Positions 33,160 to 40,938 of a stretch of DNA of 64,000 nt are shown in pieces (position 1 is the stretch's first letter; every line of letters starts with the position of its first letter). The stretch spans positions 22,760 through 86,759 of the forward strand of contig CADBBB010000001.1 of assembly GCA_902792795.1 (NCBI GenBank). Reading direction: 5' to 3'. The notes beneath the pieces were generated by a model. It had not been told where the DNA came from. It ran no database searches and was given only the letters and a program-made list of their open reading frames with translations. A program made the position numbers and the translations under genes. Source of the stretch: an uncultured Spirochaetaceae bacterium (GTDB lineage Bacteria; Spirochaetota; Spirochaetia; Treponematales; Treponemataceae).

Positions 33160-33411
33160 TCACAACGCAGGGCTATGCTTTCCTTGAAAATTTCCACTAG
33201 GATGTCGCAAGCACTTATTCGCTGTTAAAGATGAAAGGGAAGAGTATTTTTGGCCGCAATATTTGCAGACATATTGGCTCTTTTCACTTCCTTCATACAA
33301 CTTATGCTTTCCTTTAAAAGAACCGTTTGGATGACGCAAGCATTTATTAGCGGTCAAAGACTGAACAGAGGTATATTTTTGTCCGCAATATTCACAGTAA
33401 AAGTTCGCCAT
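33160..33411 (-). CDS. Tandem zinc-knuckle protein (83 aa)
   Basis: Two 36-aa repeats with a 43-residue period, each C-x2-C-x14-C-x2-H (YCEYCGQKY...KCLRH and VCKYCGQKY...KCLRH), then G-x-F-x-GKH. Each unit can bind one zinc ion. Such modules bind nucleic acid or protein; which one is unknown. ATG 33411 has SD GGAGAG; the frame extends upstream but through the promoter. It is the first gene of the operon with the two coiled-coil proteins. Confidence 0.75.
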   Translation of the reverse strand: MANFYCEYCGQKYTSVQSLTANKCLRHPNGSFKGKHKLYEGSEKSQYVCKYCGQKYSSLSSLTANKCLRHPSGNFQGKHSPAL

Positions 33412-33454
33412 AATTTTCTCTCCTGCAAAAAATGATTTAAGAGCTGTTTTTATT

Positions 33455-33483
33455 ATTATATTCCCAAAAGTTAGTTTTTTCAA
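33455..33483 (-). promoter_or_regulatory. Promoter of the zinc-finger/coiled-coil operon
   Basis: Minus-strand TTGAAA (33478-33483), 17-bp spacer, TATAAT (33455-33460). Confidence 0.7.
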
Positions 33484-33522
33484 TAATAAAATTCCTCCCT
33501 TCTCCAACCAAAATCGCCCCGC

Positions 33523-34059
33523 TCACACCCCAAACTGGTTCTGCCACGCAAGTCTTTTGTCCGCGCCGCTTGCGATTTTTTGAATGATGTCGTCCAAAGC
33601 CAAATACGCTTCCCATTTTTCCAAGGCGGACGCTTGGGAAATTTTTGCCGCGACCAAGTCTTCCAATTCGGCGACGCGGCTTCCTTTCCAAATTTTGTCC
33701 GCGAGCGAAACCAAAAGCGATTCGATTGTGGAGCGTTCCGACCACGTCGAATGATTTTTTGCGAACGCCGCCATTTGCGCGCTGGCTCCAAGCGACAGCA
33801 AAAGTTTTTGGCCTTGCGCCTCGTGCTCGCGCCCCGGTTGCGTCAGCTCGTTTTTGCAAACGCATTTTCCTATGTCGTGCGTCGCCGTTCCAAACAGCGC
33901 AAGCTCCTTGTCAATTTTCACTTTTGGAAAAGCGGCCGCAATTTCTTTTAAAAGCCTTTTTTCCGCGTCGTGAACAAGCGTAAGATGCGCCAACAGTCTT
34001 GGCGGCATTTTTAGCCGCTCAAATATTTCCAAATGAACAAATCGCGCGTCGTGTTCCAT
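33523..34059 (-). CDS. HD-domain phosphohydrolase
   Basis: 178-aa HD-superfamily hydrolase. HLTLVHDAEKRLLKEI supplies the first His, ALFGTATHDIGK the HD pair, and later REHEAQGQKLL and SLADKIWKG the further metal ligands. Such enzymes cleave nucleotides or cyclic nucleotides; the substrate is unknown. ATG 34059 starts 7 nt after TATAAT (34067-34072), so the mRNA is nearly leaderless. The longer frame would cross the promoter and operator d. It is divergent from the PcfJ-like gene. Confidence 0.8.
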   Translation of the reverse strand: MEHDARFVHLEIFERLKMPPRLLAHLTLVHDAEKRLLKEIAAAFPKVKIDKELALFGTATHDIGKCVCKNELTQPGREHEAQGQKLLLSLGASAQMAAFAKNHSTWSERSTIESLLVSLADKIWKGSRVAELEDLVAAKISQASALEKWEAYLALDDIIQKIASGADKRLAWQNQFGV

Positions 34060-34082
34060 CACAAGCATTATACGCGGGCGGT

Positions 34083-34099
34083 CTATCAAATCACGATAG
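34083..34099. promoter_or_regulatory. Palindromic operator d
   Basis: CTATCA-AATCA-CGATAG (one mismatch), exactly 10 bp upstream of the TATAAT of the HD gene. Confidence 0.82.
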
Positions 34100-34127
34100 A
34101 GTAAAAAAATAATTTTTTCATTCCGCT

Positions 34128-34144
34128 CTATCACGCTTTGATAG
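34128..34144. promoter_or_regulatory. Palindromic operator e
   Basis: CTATCA-CGCTT-TGATAG, 11 bp upstream of TATACT (34156-34161) of the PcfJ-like gene. Sites d and e lie 28 bp apart between divergent promoters. Confidence 0.85.
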
Positions 34145-34180
34145 ACCCACACGTTTATACTCATCCTGCAGGAGGCTAAA

Positions 34181-36352
34181 ATGAAGTGCGACATAATTAT
34201 TTATAGCAATGAAGCGGCGGTGGGGCTGACATATTTCCCCAAATATTGCCCCGTTCCAATAGTAATGTTTAAGATGTGGGCTAAAACATGTGCCAGCAAC
34301 AATTACCTTTGCGAATGGCAGGCAGAAGCACTATCAAAAATTTTAAAAAAAGGAAAATACTATGAAGCCGACGATTCTGCCGCACGATGTTGCATGTATG
34401 AATGTTCAGAAGGTTATCCGATAGAAGATGATTTTATCAAACCCAGCTACGAAATTTATAAAAATCATTTTTCAATGGCCAAAGATTATTTCTCAGATAA
34501 CCTCTACACTGACAAAGCTCAAAAAAACCTTAAGAAGGAAATAAAAAAATTAATGCAGGCACCAACCCACAAAAGTCTCCTCTTTAGACAAGTACATTGC
34601 GTAAAATACTTAAAAAGAGTCCGAGCAAAATATTATCTTGAACGCAACGAGCGTGATAGCGAATGGTATTATCGTCAAATAGGCAAAGAGGAAAAAAATG
34701 TTGAAAAAGCGCGGGGACCTAAAAAATCATGGAAGCACAACATGAAGTATGATCTCAAAGAACGTGAGTTTTCTGGTGTAGTTGTAAAAATAGAAGTTAT
34801 TCCTTTTTCAACTCTCCTAGGAGTAAATTTCTTTATGAATGTGGACTGCAATGATAATGTGTATTTTCACGATAACAGAGGATGTTATGTCTTTGAACCA
34901 GCAAAAAAACAAGGATTTACAATTCCCGTCGCGACCGTATTTTATCAGAACGGAAGAAAGCGACTTGTTCCTCTTACTTGCATAAAAGAATATGAAGGCT
35001 TTTGTAACGGCGCGAATATTGAGCGCGTCATAAAAAACATTGAGGAGGTTGAAAACTTTGGCAGCAAAAACCTGATAACGCAAAAAGAAGACGGCTCCAT
35101 AGAAATTGAAAACTCATTTTTGTATTTGGACACTGACTTTAACGTAAATAAAGCGAACCGCAAGCTTGTTTTGGATGTGGCGAATAGAACCTCTTTGGGA
35201 GACAAAACAACGGACGAAATGTTTATTAAAATTTCAGACGAAGAATATAAAAGCGTTCTTGATATGATGAAAGAACAAATGAAACAAGAATGCGGCTTTG
35301 AGCCAAAACTTGTTTACGGCGAAACGAATTATGACCGCCTTGTAAATTTTGCCAACTGCCCTTTTGCGCCAGAATTAAATGCATTCAGTCAATTCTTTAA
35401 AGAAGACTATAGATTGGAAAACGCAAAAGAAAATTATAGTAAAGATTTCGCTCCGCCAACTGAGACGTGGGAAGACATGGCTCATAGTCCTGACTGCGTT
35501 CGTAAATTTATTAGGCTGTACGGCTTGCCATATACGCCGAAGGTGAATAAAATTTTCTTAAGCGGGCATAGGCATTTTGCAAAACTTATTGGAATCTGCC
35601 AAGCTGGCTTTAGAGATGAAAGAGCCATCGATCTATTAATGCGCGTGGATGAAAAATTTATTTTTGAGACTATAATTTTTCAAAGGGGATTCTTTTACAA
35701 TTACATTCAAAATGGGGAAGCGCAAGTTTGCTTTGCGCTTTCGAGCGAAGTGAATTTATTCAAAAACATAAAGTTTCTATTTAAATATTATGACGAAATG
35801 ACTTGCGCAAAACTTACGGCGGAATTGTTAAAACAGGAATATAACGATTCACGCGCGATGGACGCCTTGGAGTATATGAAAAACTTGGCGCAAGAAAACA
35901 ACATGTCGGCACAAATTGTAAGAAAAATCGGACACGAGGGTTTTACGCGATACAACCACGACATGCTCATGCGCGTTTACCGCCAAGCGCATCCGGAACA
36001 AAAAGAACAATTTGAAAATTTATCAATCGAATATTCCGCAGAAGAAAAACAATTGGAATGGGAAAAAGACGGATACAAGTTTTGCCTGCCGGAAGACACA
36101 AACCGCCTTGTAGACATCGGTTACAAAATGAACATTTGCGTGGGCCATCTGTACCGCGAGAAAGCCGCTCAAAAAAAATGCGACATCGTTTACACTATAA
36201 AAAACGACGAATATGAGCTGTGCGTAGAACTTCGCAAAACCGCCGACAACCGCTTTGAAGTCGTCCAAAAAAGCGCCTTTTCCAACCGCGAGCCAAAAGG
36301 CAAGTTGCTCGCGGCCTATAACTCTTGGCGCGCGGCAAAAAATGTTGGTTAA
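34181..36352 (+). CDS. PcfJ-like protein
   Basis: 723-aa protein whose C-terminal region (EKDGYKFCLPEDTNRLVDIG, then YKMNICVGHLY and YELCVELRK) matches the PcfJ-like family, first known from conjugative plasmids and of unknown function. The N-terminal 550 residues contain an IEVIPFSTLLGVNFFMNVDC segment and many acidic helices without a recognised fold. SD AGGAGG. Operator e controls it. The first part is more AT-rich than the last, a possible fusion point. It ends just before operator f and the WYL gene. Confidence 0.72.
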   Translation: MKCDIIIYSNEAAVGLTYFPKYCPVPIVMFKMWAKTCASNNYLCEWQAEALSKILKKGKYYEADDSAARCCMYECSEGYPIEDDFIKPSYEIYKNHFSMAKDYFSDNLYTDKAQKNLKKEIKKLMQAPTHKSLLFRQVHCVKYLKRVRAKYYLERNERDSEWYYRQIGKEEKNVEKARGPKKSWKHNMKYDLKEREFSGVVVKIEVIPFSTLLGVNFFMNVDCNDNVYFHDNRGCYVFEPAKKQGFTIPVATVFYQNGRKRLVPLTCIKEYEGFCNGANIERVIKNIEEVENFGSKNLITQKEDGSIEIENSFLYLDTDFNVNKANRKLVLDVANRTSLGDKTTDEMFIKISDEEYKSVLDMMKEQMKQECGFEPKLVYGETNYDRLVNFANCPFAPELNAFSQFFKEDYRLENAKENYSKDFAPPTETWEDMAHSPDCVRKFIRLYGLPYTPKVNKIFLSGHRHFAKLIGICQAGFRDERAIDLLMRVDEKFIFETIIFQRGFFYNYIQNGEAQVCFALSSEVNLFKNIKFLFKYYDEMTCAKLTAELLKQEYNDSRAMDALEYMKNLAQENNMSAQIVRKIGHEGFTRYNHDMLMRVYRQAHPEQKEQFENLSIEYSAEEKQLEWEKDGYKFCLPEDTNRLVDIGYKMNICVGHLYREKAAQKKCDIVYTIKNDEYELCVELRKTADNRFEVVQKSAFSNREPKGKLLAAYNSWRAAKNVG

Positions 36353-36353
36353 T

Positions 36354-36370
36354 CTATCACGCAATGATAG
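36354..36370. promoter_or_regulatory. Palindromic operator f with WYL-gene promoter
   Basis: CTATCA-CGCAA-TGATAG starts two bases after the PcfJ-like stop and lies 10 bp upstream of TATAAT (36381-36386). A second TATAAT sits at 36391-36396. Confidence 0.85.
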
Positions 36371-36414
36371 ACTGCCGTTATATAATAATGTATAATTTAC
36401 TCATAGGAGCGAAA

Positions 36415-37440
36415 ATGAAAGAAGCGGACAACAAGCTCATCACAAAAAAAATGATTGAACGGCTTATAATAATTCACAACGCGATAAAGTCAGGAATGTA
36501 TCCCAACAACAAGCAGCTGCAAAAATTGTATTGCGAGCAGACCGGCTACGCAAAAGTTGGCGAGGCTACCATAAGCCGCGACATCGACACACTGCGGACT
36601 TACTTTAGGGCGCCGCTTGAATACGACCGCGCGCGCAACGGCTTTTACTATCTTGACGACAAGTGGGAATTCGCTCTCAACCAAATTTCTGTGGACGACG
36701 CCTTTTATCTTTCTTCCGCAAAAACCTTGCTGGCAAATTTCAAGGGAACGCCGATGTATGATCAAATCGCCAAAGTGATTGACTTTTTGACCGAAACTCA
36801 AGGGCACGGAAAGAGCCAACTTTTGGACAGAATCGCCGTTCCTCCGTTGCCAAAAGTTTCCGTTCGCCCGGAAATTTGGAAGCCCATAATGAACGCCTTG
36901 CGCGACAACACGCTCTTAAAATTTGACTACAACGGCAGATGGAACGTATCGACAACCCACAGGCTTGTCCGGCCCTACCAACTTTTGTTCGAGGACGGAA
37001 TGTATTGCCTTTTTGGCTACGACGAACTTGCGGACAAAGGCAAGGGCGGCGAGCGGCTTTTTTGCCTTCCGCGAATGAAGCGGTTGGAGAACACCGACAA
37101 AACTTTTGAGCTTCCCAAAAATTTTGATTTCGCTTCTAGATGCGGCGGCGGAAGGTTCGGCGCCTTTAAGGATGCAAAAAAGGTTCGCTACGAAATAGAC
37201 TTTTATGACGACGCCCGCCAATACATAAAGGATTGTGTCTGGGCGGACGACCAAAAATTTATTGACAGCGAAGAAGAGAACATGACGACAATAAAGTTTT
37301 CGTCATCGCAATCGGACAAAGTTTTGGAATGGGTTCTAGCCCAAGGCGCCAACGCCCGCCCCATCGCTCCCGCCGATTTTGTAGAACGCTGGAAAACCGA
37401 AATTCGCGCCATGATGCGAAACGCGGGAATCAGCAAATAG
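36415..37440 (+). CDS. WYL-domain transcriptional regulator (candidate regulator of the palindrome sites)
   Basis: 341-aa regulator. The N-terminal winged HTH has IERLIIIHNAIKSGMYPNN and the recognition helix region ATISRDIDTLR. The central WYL domain shows HRLVRPYQLLFEDGMYCLFG and FCLPRMKRLE. A WCX-like C-terminus follows (VRYEIDFYDDARQYI). WYL proteins sense nucleic-acid or nucleotide ligands and often control defence or DNA-damage genes. ATG 36415 has SD AGGAGC. Operator f precedes it, so autoregulation is likely. Confidence 0.9.
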   Translation: MKEADNKLITKKMIERLIIIHNAIKSGMYPNNKQLQKLYCEQTGYAKVGEATISRDIDTLRTYFRAPLEYDRARNGFYYLDDKWEFALNQISVDDAFYLSSAKTLLANFKGTPMYDQIAKVIDFLTETQGHGKSQLLDRIAVPPLPKVSVRPEIWKPIMNALRDNTLLKFDYNGRWNVSTTHRLVRPYQLLFEDGMYCLFGYDELADKGKGGERLFCLPRMKRLENTDKTFELPKNFDFASRCGGGRFGAFKDAKKVRYEIDFYDDARQYIKDCVWADDQKFIDSEEENMTTIKFSSSQSDKVLEWVLAQGANARPIAPADFVERWKTEIRAMMRNAGISK

Positions 37441-37479
37441 GAACTTACATTTTTTTGCATATTCCTTTTAAATTTCTAC

Positions 37480-37509
37480 TTGACAAATATACTGGTTATG
37501 GTGTATAGT
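37480..37509 (+). promoter_or_regulatory. Promoter of the RhuM-Doc gene
   Basis: TTGACA (37480-37485), 18-bp spacer, TATAGT (37504-37509), then SD GAGGTGG. GTTA and TAAC flank the -10, a possible small operator. Confidence 0.7.
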
Positions 37510-37529
37510 TAACATAAAGAGGTGGTTTT

Positions 37530-38453
37530 ATGGCGCAAAAGGAACTTGTGATTTTTGAAAGCGAAGACAAAGCGGTGTCTCTTTCCGTTCCGTTTGAAGA
37601 GGACACAGTTTGGCTGAACCAGAGTCAAATGATCGAGCTTTTTGAAAGAAATCAATCCGTCATTTCTAGGCATATCAAAAATGTCTTTGAAGAAGGCGAG
37701 GTTGACGAAAAAAGCAATATGCATTTTTTGCATAATGCTTTTTCTGACAAACCCGTCGCATACTATTCCCTCGACGTAATCATTTCGGTGGGCTACCGCG
37801 TAAAGTCCAAGCGGGGCATAGAGTTCCGAAAATGGGCAAATTCCGTCCTAAAGCAATACATCCTAAAAGGCTACGTCGCCAATAATCGCCGCTTGGAAGA
37901 GTTGCGCCAAACTTTACAAATCATACGCCGCGCGGAAAACCAGCTGGATTCAAGCCAAATCCTTTCCGTGATAGAGCAATACACCGGCGCTCTTGACTTG
38001 CTGGACGACTACGACCACTCGCGCGTAAGAAAGCCCGCCGGAACGCAAGACACCTACCGCATCACTTACCAAGAAGCCCGCCAAGTAATAGACTCGATGA
38101 AGTTTGGCGACACGAGCGACCTCTTTGGGAACGAAAAGGACGAGTCTTTCAAGGGCAGCATCGGCGCCATTTACCAGACTTTTGGCGGAAAGGACGTTTA
38201 TCCCACCGCGCAAGAAAAGGCCGCCAACCTTTTGTATTTTGTCACAAAGAACCATTCCTTTAGCGACGGGAACAAGCGCATCGCGGCCACAATGTTCCTG
38301 CACTTTTTGAACAAAAACGGCCTGCTCTTTAAGGACGGAATCAAGCAGATCGAAGACAACACTCTCGTCGCCCTCACAATCATGATCGCCGAATCCAAGC
38401 CCGACGAAAAGGAATTGATGGTAAACCTTGTGATGCAGTTCTTGGCGGGGTAA
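37530..38453 (+). CDS. RhuM domain fused to Doc/Fic domain protein
   Basis: 307 aa. Residues 1-120 are a RhuM-type domain (VWLNQSQMIELFERNQSVIS; YYSLDVIISVGYRVKS). Residues about 165-307 are a Fic/Doc domain with the active loop HSFSDGNKRIA. That loop (HxFxDGNKR) is closer to the Doc kinase-type toxin than to the AMP-transferring HPFxxGNGR. No antitoxin gene is adjacent, so the RhuM part may provide DNA binding or autoinhibition. The C-terminal location of the Fic domain and the full motif argue that it is active. Confidence 0.85.
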   Translation: MAQKELVIFESEDKAVSLSVPFEEDTVWLNQSQMIELFERNQSVISRHIKNVFEEGEVDEKSNMHFLHNAFSDKPVAYYSLDVIISVGYRVKSKRGIEFRKWANSVLKQYILKGYVANNRRLEELRQTLQIIRRAENQLDSSQILSVIEQYTGALDLLDDYDHSRVRKPAGTQDTYRITYQEARQVIDSMKFGDTSDLFGNEKDESFKGSIGAIYQTFGGKDVYPTAQEKAANLLYFVTKNHSFSDGNKRIAATMFLHFLNKNGLLFKDGIKQIEDNTLVALTIMIAESKPDEKELMVNLVMQFLAG

Positions 38454-38469
38454 AGAGCCCGCGTTTTTA

Positions 38470-39429
38470 TCAACCCTCTTTCTTCTCGCTCAAAAACAAT
38501 CCCACAATTGTTATCGCAGTTCCGGCCGCGCCTAGCAAAGTCAACTGCTCGCCAAGCGCAAAGAAGGCAAAGATTACAGTAACGATTGGAATCAAGTACA
38601 AGCCGCAGCTTACTTTTACCGTTCCGATAATGTCGCACGCCTTGCTCCAAGTGGTAAAGCAAAGGCCGCTGGCAAAGACGCCCAAAAAAATTATGTTGGC
38701 CCAATTCAGGACTTTGGAAAAGCGCGCGGCGTTTACGCTTGGCTCAACAAAAAAATAGAAGGATTGGACAAAATCGTTCGCGCTTGCGGCGGCCGCTCCG
38801 TCTTGCGGAAGCAATCTCCAGCCAAAAAACGCGAGCGGAAGCATGAACAAAACGGCGAAAAAGAAAATGCGCCTGGTGGAGCAAACCTTGTCGTATTTCT
38901 TTTTGTTCAAGATCGAAATGAACATCGAATAAAAGCCCCAGCAAACGCCCGCGAACAGGGCCAAGAGGTCGCCCTTGGGATTCAATTCCAGCGCGGCCTT
39001 TCCGTTAAAGCACACAAGCGCCACTCCAAAAATCGCGACAAAAAATCCGACGACAAACCAAACGGAAAGATGCCGCTCCTTTAAAAAAATTTGGCTTACG
39101 ATGGCGGTAAAAAGCGGACAAATGCTTACGATTATGCTTACGTTGGAAGCGTTGGTAAAGTGAATCGCGATGTTTTCCGAAAGCTGGTACAAGACCACGC
39201 CCGAAAGTCCGGCCAGCGCGAAGTATATGTTGTCGCGCCAGGCGATTTTTTCAACCTTGGGCCGCATGAACCAAAGGCCGATGTAGGCGACCAAAAATCT
39301 ATAAAAAAGAATTTCCAGCGAAGAAAAATCATTCAACAAATATTTTGTGCTGACAAAAGTGATTCCCCAAATAAAAATAGAAAGCGCCGCAAGAAAAAGG
39401 CCCCAAACTTTTTGATTTTGTTCATTCAT
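38470..39429 (-). CDS. EamA/DMT-family transporter
   Basis: 319-aa membrane protein with about ten helices in two EamA repeats (SIFIWGITFVSTKYLLNDFS; YQLSENIAIHFTNASNVSII; GTVKVSCGLYLIPIVTVIFA). Family members export amino acids or metabolites; the substrate is not evident. I chose ATG 39429 (MNEQNQKVWGLF) rather than the earlier in-frame start, which overlaps the divergent MFS promoter region. It ends 16 bp from the convergent RhuM-Doc gene. Confidence 0.88.
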   Translation of the reverse strand: MNEQNQKVWGLFLAALSIFIWGITFVSTKYLLNDFSSLEILFYRFLVAYIGLWFMRPKVEKIAWRDNIYFALAGLSGVVLYQLSENIAIHFTNASNVSIIVSICPLFTAIVSQIFLKERHLSVWFVVGFFVAIFGVALVCFNGKAALELNPKGDLLALFAGVCWGFYSMFISILNKKKYDKVCSTRRIFFFAVLFMLPLAFFGWRLLPQDGAAAASANDFVQSFYFFVEPSVNAARFSKVLNWANIIFLGVFASGLCFTTWSKACDIIGTVKVSCGLYLIPIVTVIFAFFALGEQLTLLGAAGTAITIVGLFLSEKKEG

Positions 39430-39458
39430 AAAAAAGAATATAGCGCAAAAACAAACGC

Positions 39459-39688
39459 TTGACAAATACCCACGGCGCGCTTATAATAATCTCATTATGT
39501 GGAAAACACCGGTTTTATTTTTGTCAATGGGATCCTTCTCTACCGCTCGATAGGGGTAGTGGGTCTTCTTAAAAAAACTGTGGCTTCCAAAAGTCTTTTT
39601 TGAAAAATCCAAACACAGTCCAACCCAACAGCCCCTTGCGTCGCAGCGCATGCGCGACATTTTTTTTGCCGTTAAGGGGCGGCGTATT
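39459..39688 (+). promoter_or_regulatory. MFS promoter and attenuator-like leader
   Basis: TTGACA (39459-39464), 17-bp spacer, TATAAT (39482-39487). The ~195-nt leader holds an 18-codon uORF. CTACC (39540-39544) and GGTAG (39555-39559) bracket the uORF stop. A terminator-like stem GTCGC...GCGAC (39640-39658) is followed by eight T. Arms GCCCCTT (39631-39637) and AAGGGGC (39674-39680) would cover the MFS SD. Confidence 0.65.
39497..39553 (+). CDS. Leader peptide of the MFS gene (18 aa)
   Basis: MWKTPVLFLSMGSFSTAR-stop, beginning about 10 nt after the -10 box, so practically leaderless. Its stop codon lies in a hairpin loop. Such short peptides upstream of resistance genes stall ribosomes in the presence of a drug and release attenuation. 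Translation here is inferred from position only. Confidence 0.55.
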   Translation: MWKTPVLFLSMGSFSTAR

Positions 39689-40777
39689 ATGTTCAACATA
39701 AAAAAACAAATAAACAGATTGTATTCGTCCGCAGTGTTCGGACAGATTTCGCTTTCGGGGGCCTGGGTCGCGATTCTAGCGTCGCGCGGTTTTTCGCTCG
39801 CGCAAATCGGCTTTGCGGAAACAGTCTTTCATATCGTGAGCATTTTGTTCGAGATTCCTTCGGGAGTTTTGGCGGATGTCTTGGGCCGCAAAAAAACGCT
39901 TGTAATTTCGTGCCTCATGCGAATAATCGGCGACATCGTGATGATTCTTTCAAACAACTTCGCGCTTGTCTGCCTTTCAATCGCTTTTCAGGCGCTAAAC
40001 TACAACTTCTCTTCCGGCTCCGGCGACGCGCTGGCCTACGATTCGCTAAAGTCGGTGGGGCAAGAGGAACGCTTTGAGCGCTACGCTTCAAACCAGCTTG
40101 TGATTTACCGGGTGTGCGAAGGCCTTTCGACGCTGACGGCGGGATTCGCGCTTGTCATCGGCTACAAGCTGGCTTACGCCACAGGAGTCGTCGCGGCGGT
40201 CGTTCAGCTTGCCTTGCTTGCGGGCTTGGTTGAAATCAGGCTTTCGCCATTGCCGCAAAACTTCAACGTTTGGAAAGAAATCGCCAATTGCTTTAAGCAA
40301 AGCTTTTTGTTCCTAAAGGAAGCCAAGAAAGCGATGCTCTTGATGTTCACAAATTCTTTTGTGGGCGCCTTGGACATTTTGCTTTTGTTCTTCTTGCAGG
40401 CAAAGCTTCCGATGGCGGGCATTCCAAATTGGGCGTTGGGCTTGGCTCTCTTGTTTTTGCAGGCGGGAGGAATCATCGGAGCGCGTCTCATTCTTTGCGC
40501 AAAGAAAGTCCGTTACCGCGTGATTTTCGTTGTGGCGGCGGCCGTGATTTTGTCTGGCATCGCGCTTGAGCGGACCGGCCTTTATGTCGTGATGGCGCTA
40601 GGCGGCTTTATGTCGTCTATGGCCGACGACGCTTTGCAGGTAAGGACAAATTTCATTTTGCAGAACATGTTCCCGTCGGAACAGCGGGCGACCTTGATTT
40701 CAATCGAGTCGTTCACGTTCTCCTGCATAATGATTGTCCTTTCGCCGCTCGCAGGCCTGTTCTTTAGCGTTTGGTAA
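39689..40777 (+). CDS. MFS transporter (probable drug or metabolite exporter)
   Basis: 362-aa major facilitator superfamily protein with about eleven to twelve helices. The loop 2-3 motif is GVLADVLGRKKTLV. Other features are RVCEGLSTLTAGFALVIGYK and MSSMADDALQVRTNFILQNM near the C-terminus. ATG 39689 has SD AAGGGG; the longer start at 39650 lies inside the leader terminator. The uORF and attenuator architecture upstream resembles inducible resistance genes (macrolide, tetracycline); the substrate cannot be read from the sequence. Confidence 0.85.
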   Translation: MFNIKKQINRLYSSAVFGQISLSGAWVAILASRGFSLAQIGFAETVFHIVSILFEIPSGVLADVLGRKKTLVISCLMRIIGDIVMILSNNFALVCLSIAFQALNYNFSSGSGDALAYDSLKSVGQEERFERYASNQLVIYRVCEGLSTLTAGFALVIGYKLAYATGVVAAVVQLALLAGLVEIRLSPLPQNFNVWKEIANCFKQSFLFLKEAKKAMLLMFTNSFVGALDILLLFFLQAKLPMAGIPNWALGLALLFLQAGGIIGARLILCAKKVRYRVIFVVAAAVILSGIALERTGLYVVMALGGFMSSMADDALQVRTNFILQNMFPSEQRATLISIESFTFSCIMIVLSPLAGLFFSVW

Positions 40778-40821
40778 CAGCGGCCGAAAAGATCGCGCGG
40801 GCAACAGTAATGTAAACGATT

Positions 40822-40936
40822 AAAAAACGCGTAGCGGAAATGCAAACGGGGCGAACTTAGGACACGTTGAGCCCCAGTCTTTGCCCTAAAAGTACCTCGT
40901 TCGCAGCCGTTTGAATTTCCGCGAGAGCGTTTTTTT
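40822..40936. terminator. Long imperfect inverted repeat between convergent MFS and trpB2 genes
   Basis: Arms 40822-40849 and 40907-40936 (AAAAAACGC...CAAACGG and CCGTTTG...GCGTTTTTT) pair over most of their length. A further GCGAAC/GTTCGC pair is inside (40851-40856 and 40899-40904). T-runs at both outer ends make it a bidirectional terminator, though far longer than needed. It may be a mobile or RNA element. Confidence 0.6.
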
Positions 40937-40938
40937 TA

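Noticed and set aside
33437..33865. Minus-strand ORF of 142 codons over the HD gene
   Set aside because: Arg/Lys/Gly-rich out-of-frame product of the HD coding region.
26700..34060. Integrative element with att sites
   Set aside because: No integrase, transposase or matching direct repeats seen at the borders of the AT-rich block.
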